Source: Collinsella sp. (GTDB taxonomy: Bacteria > Actinomycetota > Coriobacteriia > Coriobacteriales > Coriobacteriaceae). Taken from it: a DNA stretch of 10,066 nt. Positions 6,950-10,066 of this stretch are shown here, one piece after another. The first letter of the stretch is position 1; every line of letters begins with the position of its first letter. The position numbers and the translations under genes were made by a program. The DNA lies in assembly GCA_022720335.1 (NCBI GenBank), contig JAIHVJ010000093.1, positions 1-10,066 on the forward strand, in the 5' to 3' direction. Under the pieces are notes generated by a model. That model saw nothing but the letters and a program-made list of their open reading frames with translations. It was not told the origin of the DNA and ran no database searches.

Positions 6950-7468
6950 ATGCAGCAGAACGACGAGACACGTTTCGAGGACTTTGTCGGACTGATTAGC
7001 GGGCTCTACAAGGAGGTCCAGCGCATTAAGACATCCGAGGGCGCAAGGCTGGGCCTCAAGGGCTCCGATGTCATGTGCCTGTACTATCTTGAGCGCAGCA
7101 AGGACGGCCTGACTGGTGCTGACCTGGCTCGCATGGCAGGCGTGACCCGTGCCGCCGTCTCGCGCACGCTCGCGCATCTGGAGGAGGGCGGCTACGTCGA
7201 GGTCGATGATTCGGGCGATGCCGCCGTTAAGTATCGTGCTCCGGTGCGCCTGACCGCTCTAGGCGGCGAGAGCATGAGCGAGGCGGACCGCATCATTCGC
7301 GAGGTGCTCGATACCACCGGTAAGGCTATGGGTGTGGAGCAGCGCGAGCAGATGTATGCGTCGCTGCGCACGATTCTCAACACCCTGCGCGAGATCTACC
7401 GATGTGTATATGGATGGCGTCGACATCGATCACCAGCGCTTTTACGAGATGCTCGTGGAGCGCGATGA
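6950..7468 (+). CDS. MarR-family regulator with foreign C-terminus
   Basis: A 172-residue MarR-type winged-helix DNA-binding protein. An N-terminal dimerisation helix is followed by the helix-turn-helix LTGADLARMAGVTRAAVSRTL at about 54-74 and a wing at about 81-102 (GGYVEVDDSGD to KYRAPVRLT), then C-terminal dimerisation helices to about residue 150 (LREIY). The last 21 residues (CVYGWRRHRSPALLRDARGAR) are not MarR-like: they are DegV coding sequence read out of frame. The natural stop was apparently lost in a deletion. The ATG at 6950 follows GAAAGGCGG (6932-6940). Upstream, TAAGAT (6899-6904) is a possible -10, and GGGTTAACA (6854-6862) with TGTTTACCC (6904-6912) forms a near-perfect split dyad that may be an autoregulatory site. 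The DNA-binding core is intact, so function may be kept. Confidence 0.82.
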   Translation: MQQNDETRFEDFVGLISGLYKEVQRIKTSEGARLGLKGSDVMCLYYLERSKDGLTGADLARMAGVTRAAVSRTLAHLEEGGYVEVDDSGDAAVKYRAPVRLTALGGESMSEADRIIREVLDTTGKAMGVEQREQMYASLRTILNTLREIYRCVYGWRRHRSPALLRDARGAR

Positions 7469-8159
7469 GCTGCCCAAGACCGGCCAGGTCAACCCGTACG
7501 CGTTTTCGCAGGCGATTGTCGAGGCGCGTGAGGCCGGCGACGAGGCGGTGATTATTACCGTGGGTGCCAAACTTTCGGGGACCAATCAGAGCGCCCGTAC
7601 CGCACTTGCCGAGGCGCCGGGCGGCGACGTGTATGTGGTTGATAGCAATAACGTTACCCTGGGTGAGCGCGTGCTGGTCGAGTATGCCCTGCGCCTAGTG
7701 GACGAGGGCCGGGGCGCGGCCCAGATCGCGGCGGCGGTCGAGGCCGTGCGCGACCGCGTGGTCGTTATCGGCCTGCTCGAGACGCTGGAGTACCTGGTGC
7801 GCGGCGGTCGCCTGTCTGCTGCGGCCGGCGCCGTGGGTACGCTACTCAACGTGAAGCCTGTTGTGGCCGCCGAGGATGGCCTGATCGTGCAGCTGGGCAA
7901 GGCGCGCGGTTCCAAGAACGGCCGTAACCTGCTCAACCAGAAGGTCGAAAAGGCAGGCGGCATCGACTTTTCCATGCCGCTGGCGCTCGGCTATACGGGT
8001 CTTTCGGATGCGGTGCTCAAGAAGTATGTCGAGGACAGCGCGGCACTGTGGGCTGGCCACACCGAGGGCGAACTGCCCGTTCACACCATCGGCGCCACCA
8101 TCGGCACCCACGTAGGCCCCGGCGCCGTAGCCGTAGCCTTCTTCCAGCCCGCTAACTAA
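7410..8159 (+). CDS. DegV family protein, N-terminally truncated
   Basis: A DegV-fold (EDD) fatty-acid-binding protein related to FakB, the partner that presents fatty acids to the FakA kinase. From Met at 7410 it has 249 residues; the family usually has about 280-290. Visible: KTGQVNP (23-29, the usual TSQPS position), KLSGTNQSA (54-62) with the carboxylate-binding Ser56, GGRLSAAAGAVGTLLNVKP (132-150), KARGSK (164-169) and IGTHVGPGA (231-239) with His234. The N-terminal strand and its TDST motif, about 35-40 residues, are missing. Coding similarity begins abruptly at about 7401 (DVYMDGVDID) inside the MarR frame, and no ribosome binding site precedes 7404 or 7410. It is probably a pseudogene, or made only by coupling or a +1 shift from the MarR frame. 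An open frame back to 7332 is only MarR sequence in another frame. Confidence 0.75.
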   Translation: MDGVDIDHQRFYEMLVERDELPKTGQVNPYAFSQAIVEAREAGDEAVIITVGAKLSGTNQSARTALAEAPGGDVYVVDSNNVTLGERVLVEYALRLVDEGRGAAQIAAAVEAVRDRVVVIGLLETLEYLVRGGRLSAAAGAVGTLLNVKPVVAAEDGLIVQLGKARGSKNGRNLLNQKVEKAGGIDFSMPLALGYTGLSDAVLKKYVEDSAALWAGHTEGELPVHTIGATIGTHVGPGAVAVAFFQPAN

Positions 8160-8168
8160 CCGACCTGC

Positions 8169-8212
8169 CATAAACCACCACAAAGGGGACAGGCCCTTTG
8201 TGGTGGTTTATG
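8169..8212. terminator. Terminator after degV, hairpin family copy 3
   Basis: Perfect 19-bp stem CATAAACCACCACAAAGGG (8169-8187) with its complement at 8194-8212 and a 6-nt loop GACAGG. Same orientation as copy 1. It starts 10 nt after the DegV stop and ends only 26 nt before the next start codon, so it also lies in the leader of the alkyltransferase gene. Confidence 0.85.
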
Positions 8213-8238
8213 CTTTTCCGGGTGGAAGGGAGCGAGCA

Positions 8239-8559
8239 ATGGCGTCTGAGGGCTTTTTTGAACGGGTGTACGAGGTGGTCGAGCAGATCCCCGAGGGGAT
8301 GGTCGCCACGTATGGCCAGGTGGCGCTGCTTGCCGGTCGTCCACGAAGTGCGCGGTACGTGGGGTATGCCCTGCATAGTAATCCGCGCCCCGGCCAGATT
8401 CCCTGCCATCGTGTGGTGTTTGCCGACGGTCGCATTTGCGAAGGCTTTGCCTTTGGCGGCCCCGATGCTCAGCGTGAGCTCTTAATGGGGGAGGGTGTGA
8501 CGTTTACCGATCCCATGCACGTCGACTTGGCCGCCTGTCGCTGGCTTGCCGGACTCTAA
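8239..8559 (+). CDS. MGMT-domain DNA alkyltransferase-like protein
   Basis: A 106-residue protein made only of the DNA-binding/active-site domain of O6-alkylguanine-DNA alkyltransferases. Visible: PEGMVATYGQVA (18-29) with the DNA-contacting Tyr25, ARYVGYALHSNP (38-49) with the base-flipping Arg39 and Asn48, PCHRVV (55-60) with acceptor Cys56, and GEGV (84-87). Full-length enzymes such as Ogt have about 160-180 residues with an extra N-terminal domain. Proteins of this short size are usually alkyltransferase-like (ATL), which have Trp or Ala instead of Cys. Retention of Cys here suggests it may still accept alkyl groups. The ATG at 8239 is preceded by GGAAGGGAG (8224-8232); an in-frame ATG at 8200 lies inside the hairpin and is rejected. 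A weak promoter GGGACA-17-TATGCT (8186-8214) overlaps that hairpin. Confidence 0.85.
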   Translation: MASEGFFERVYEVVEQIPEGMVATYGQVALLAGRPRSARYVGYALHSNPRPGQIPCHRVVFADGRICEGFAFGGPDAQRELLMGEGVTFTDPMHVDLAACRWLAGL

Positions 8560-8576
8560 CGGCTCTGCCGTGGCCA

Positions 8577-8614
8577 AAACCACCACAAAGGTGCCTACCC
8601 CTTTGTGGTGGTTT
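8577..8614. terminator. Terminator, hairpin family copy 4
   Basis: Perfect 15-bp stem AAACCACCACAAAGG (8577-8591) with its complement at 8600-8614 and an 8-nt loop TGCCTACC. Orientation matches copy 2, with a changed loop. It follows the alkyltransferase stop by 17 nt. Confidence 0.85.
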
Positions 8615-8644
8615 AGTTTACTTGGGCTAACTTATGGAGAAGCT

Positions 8645-8725
8645 ATGGCGGCGGATATTGATGCTGCAAAGTAAACCACGGCGAACTATATTGTATTCAG
8701 CAACGGAGCAGGCAATAGGCGATGA
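8645..8725 (+). pseudogene. Possible truncated gene start
   Basis: GGAG (8636-8639) sits 5 nt before ATG 8645, a good start signal. The frame reads MAADIDAAK, then TAA at 8672, then continues as TTANYIVFSNGAGNRR to TGA at 8723. The coding-like start with an early in-frame stop suggests a decayed gene, or a 9-codon peptide. The pattern DAAK-x-TANYIV faintly recalls the N-terminus of Panacea/DUF4065 proteins, which is a weak guess. Confidence 0.25.
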
Positions 8726-8790
8726 AAAAGCCTGCCCTGTTGAGCTTGATTCGCATCCCTCCCCTCTGTGCGATTCAACGGTGTACTTCG

Positions 8791-8832
8791 GGAACAGGCC
8801 CGCTGGCAACTATCTGCCAGCGGGCCTGTTCC
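8791..8832. terminator. Strong 18-bp hairpin
   Basis: Perfect 18-bp stem GGAACAGGCCCGCTGGCA (8791-8808) with its complement at 8815-8832 and a 6-nt loop ACTATC. The T-run after it is weak (TGTTTGTC), so it may be a terminator for leftover plus-strand transcription or another structural element. It is unrelated in sequence to the CCACCACAAAGG hairpins. Confidence 0.55.
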
Positions 8833-8878
8833 TGTTTGTCGGGAGAGTGTGATGGACGGAGCCGAAGCGGTCCGCTCC

Positions 8879-8906
8879 AAAAAAGGCGGACGCCGTAGCG
8901 CCCGCC
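8879..8906 (-). terminator. trpS terminator
   Basis: On the minus strand, GGCGGGCGC (8906-8898), tetraloop TACG, GCGTCCGCC (8893-8885) and then TTTTTT (8884-8879). The 9-bp stem contains one G-T pair. It lies 35 nt after the trpS stop. Confidence 0.85.
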
Positions 8907-8941
8907 CTATAGCAATCGAAAGCTCAAGCCAGCAGATCGGT

Positions 8942-9991
8942 CTAGTACACCATACCCATGGCGTCCTGAACCTCTGCCAGGGTCTGCTCGGCGATCTCGT
9001 TGGCGCGACGGTTGCCCTCGTGCAGCACGTCCTTCACGTAATCCAGATCGTTCTCGTAGCGCTGGCGACGCTCGCGGATAGGTGCGAAGTACTCGTTGAC
9101 GGCCTCGGTCACGTACTTCTTGAGCTGGCCGGAGCCGCCCATGCCAATCTCCTCGGCAATTTCGACCTCGGAGCGACCGGTGCAGATGGCGGCCGTCGAA
9201 AGCAAACCAGACACGCCGGGGCGGTTCTCGGGATCGAATGTGATCATGCGCTCGGAGTCGGTCTGGCTCTTCTTGATGCGTTTGGCCGTCTCCTCGGCGG
9301 TCATCGAAATATTGATGGCGTTGCCATAGCTCTTGCTCATCTTGCGACCGTCCAGGCCCGGCAGCAGCGGGGCCTCGGACAGCAGCGCATCGACCTCGGG
9401 GAACACCTTGCCGTAGCGGTTGTTAAAGCGGCGGGCGATGGTGCGGGTAAGCTCGATGTGCGGTAGCTGGTCACGACCGACGGGCACCACGTTGCCCTTG
9501 CAGAACAGGATGTCGCAGGCCTGGTGCACCGGGTAGGTGAGCAGAAGGCCGGTGAGCTCGTGGCCCGAGGCCTCCATTTCGGCCTTGACCGTGGGGTTGC
9601 GCGCCAGCTCGGCCTCGGACACCAGCGACAGGAACGGCAGCATGAGCTGGTTGGCGGCGGGCACGGCGGAGTGCGCGTAGATCATGGTCTTGTTGGGGTC
9701 GATACCGCAGGCAAGGTAGTCCATGACCATGTTGTACACGTTGTCTTGGATGTGCTCGGTCGTGTCGCGGTCGGTGATGACCTGGTAGTCGGCGATGAGC
9801 ACGTTGGTCTTGGCGCCCATGTTCTGCAGCTCAACGCGGCCCTTGAGGGTGCCAAAGTAGTGGCCCAGGTGCAGACGGCCGGTGGGGCGATCACCGGTGA
9901 GCATGGTGAACTTCTCGGGCGTATTGGCCAAGCCCTCGCGAATGGCGTTGCTCTTTTGCAGCGCGACTTCGTAGCTGTTCTCGTTTGGCAT
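8942..9991 (-). CDS. trpS: Tryptophanyl-tRNA synthetase
   Basis: A 349-residue cytosolic class I aminoacyl-tRNA synthetase that charges tRNA(Trp) with tryptophan (EC 6.1.1.2). The N-terminal LTGDRPTGRLHLGHYFG (31-47) carries the HIGH-like HLGH at 41-44. The Rossmann-fold middle includes ADYQVITDR (67-75) and GRDQLPHIELTR (172-183). GRKMSKSYGN (215-224) is the KMSKS loop. The helical C-terminus ends in GMVY. Length is normal for the family (about 330-350). Start: the ATG at 9991 has TAGGAG about 6 nt upstream; the in-frame ATG at 10021, ten codons earlier, lacks a site. It is a single-gene unit on the strand opposite its neighbours, with its own terminator. Confidence 0.96.
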   Translation of the reverse strand: MPNENSYEVALQKSNAIREGLANTPEKFTMLTGDRPTGRLHLGHYFGTLKGRVELQNMGAKTNVLIADYQVITDRDTTEHIQDNVYNMVMDYLACGIDPNKTMIYAHSAVPAANQLMLPFLSLVSEAELARNPTVKAEMEASGHELTGLLLTYPVHQACDILFCKGNVVPVGRDQLPHIELTRTIARRFNNRYGKVFPEVDALLSEAPLLPGLDGRKMSKSYGNAINISMTAEETAKRIKKSQTDSERMITFDPENRPGVSGLLSTAAICTGRSEVEIAEEIGMGGSGQLKKYVTEAVNEYFAPIRERRQRYENDLDYVKDVLHEGNRRANEIAEQTLAEVQDAMGMVY

Positions 9992-10022
9992 GATTGCTCC
10001 TAACGTATGTTCATGGGTCAAG

Positions 10023-10028
10023 ATGATA
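10023..10028 (-). promoter_or_regulatory. Candidate -10 box of trpS
   Basis: The minus strand reads TATCAT, 31 nt upstream of the trpS start. The -35 region (CCGACC or similar, 16-18 nt further up) matches poorly, so support is modest. No T-box or Trp leader is visible in the 75 nt available before the window ends. Confidence 0.35.
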
Positions 10029-10066
10029 ACGCGTTTATTGGAGGGTCGGGGCGTAAGTAGGCGAGG

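Larger units (their letters stand above)
8615..8941. other. Gene-poor spacer before trpS
   Basis: 327 bp without an intact gene. It holds a possible gene remnant (8645-8725), an imperfect 10-bp dyad (TTGATTCGCA at 8746-8755 with TGCGATTCAA at 8769-8778), a strong hairpin (8791-8832) and the trpS terminator (8879-8906). A 58-codon frame from ATG 8722 runs through the hairpins and looks non-coding. Confidence 0.6.

Overview
The window looks like chromosome of a high-GC Gram-positive anaerobe, most likely a gut Coriobacteriia member such as Collinsella. This is an inference from memory, based on strong G/C third positions, a family of near-identical intergenic hairpins built on CCACCACAAAGG, and the gene mix (ATP-type PEP carboxykinase, DegV protein, LctP permease). 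No 16S, tRNA or other taxonomic marker is present. No phage, insertion sequence transposase, CRISPR array or secretion cluster is visible.

Left part (1-1992): a 123-bp inverted-repeat element (38-160) lies downstream of a minus-strand polytopic membrane protein of the polysaccharide flippase (MOP) type (240-1814), which has a long arginine-rich cytosolic N-terminus. The flippase diverges from an LctP-family lactate permease, and the shared spacer carries a perfect 17-bp operator-like dyad (1873-1889).

Central part (1993-5830): the lactate permease (1993-3564) is followed by a 456-bp nested inverted-repeat element (3565-4020) with a strong bidirectional terminator near its centre. ATP-dependent PEP carboxykinase pckA (4160-5830) follows, with two operator-like dyads in its upstream region. 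Together these genes suggest organic-acid uptake next to C3/C4 interconversion, though they are separate transcription units.

Right part (5831-8941): four plus-strand genes or remnants follow: a stand-alone B3/4 (PheT-like) protein behind a leader with a long intrinsic terminator; a MarR regulator whose 3' end is fused out of frame onto a DegV protein lacking its N-terminus; and a very small alkyltransferase-domain protein that keeps the catalytic cysteine. Each 3' end from pckA onward (pckA, B3/4, DegV, alkyltransferase) is followed by a copy of the same hairpin, in alternating orientation. A likely gene remnant and two more terminators fill the gap before trpS.

Right end (8942-10066): trpS (tryptophanyl-tRNA synthetase) on the minus strand, complete, with its own terminator and the start of its promoter region.

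Most unusual points: the MarR/DegV junction, the attenuator-like or small-RNA-like leader of the B3/4 gene, the alternating hairpin family, and the two inverted-repeat elements. I do not see a clear multi-gene novel system.
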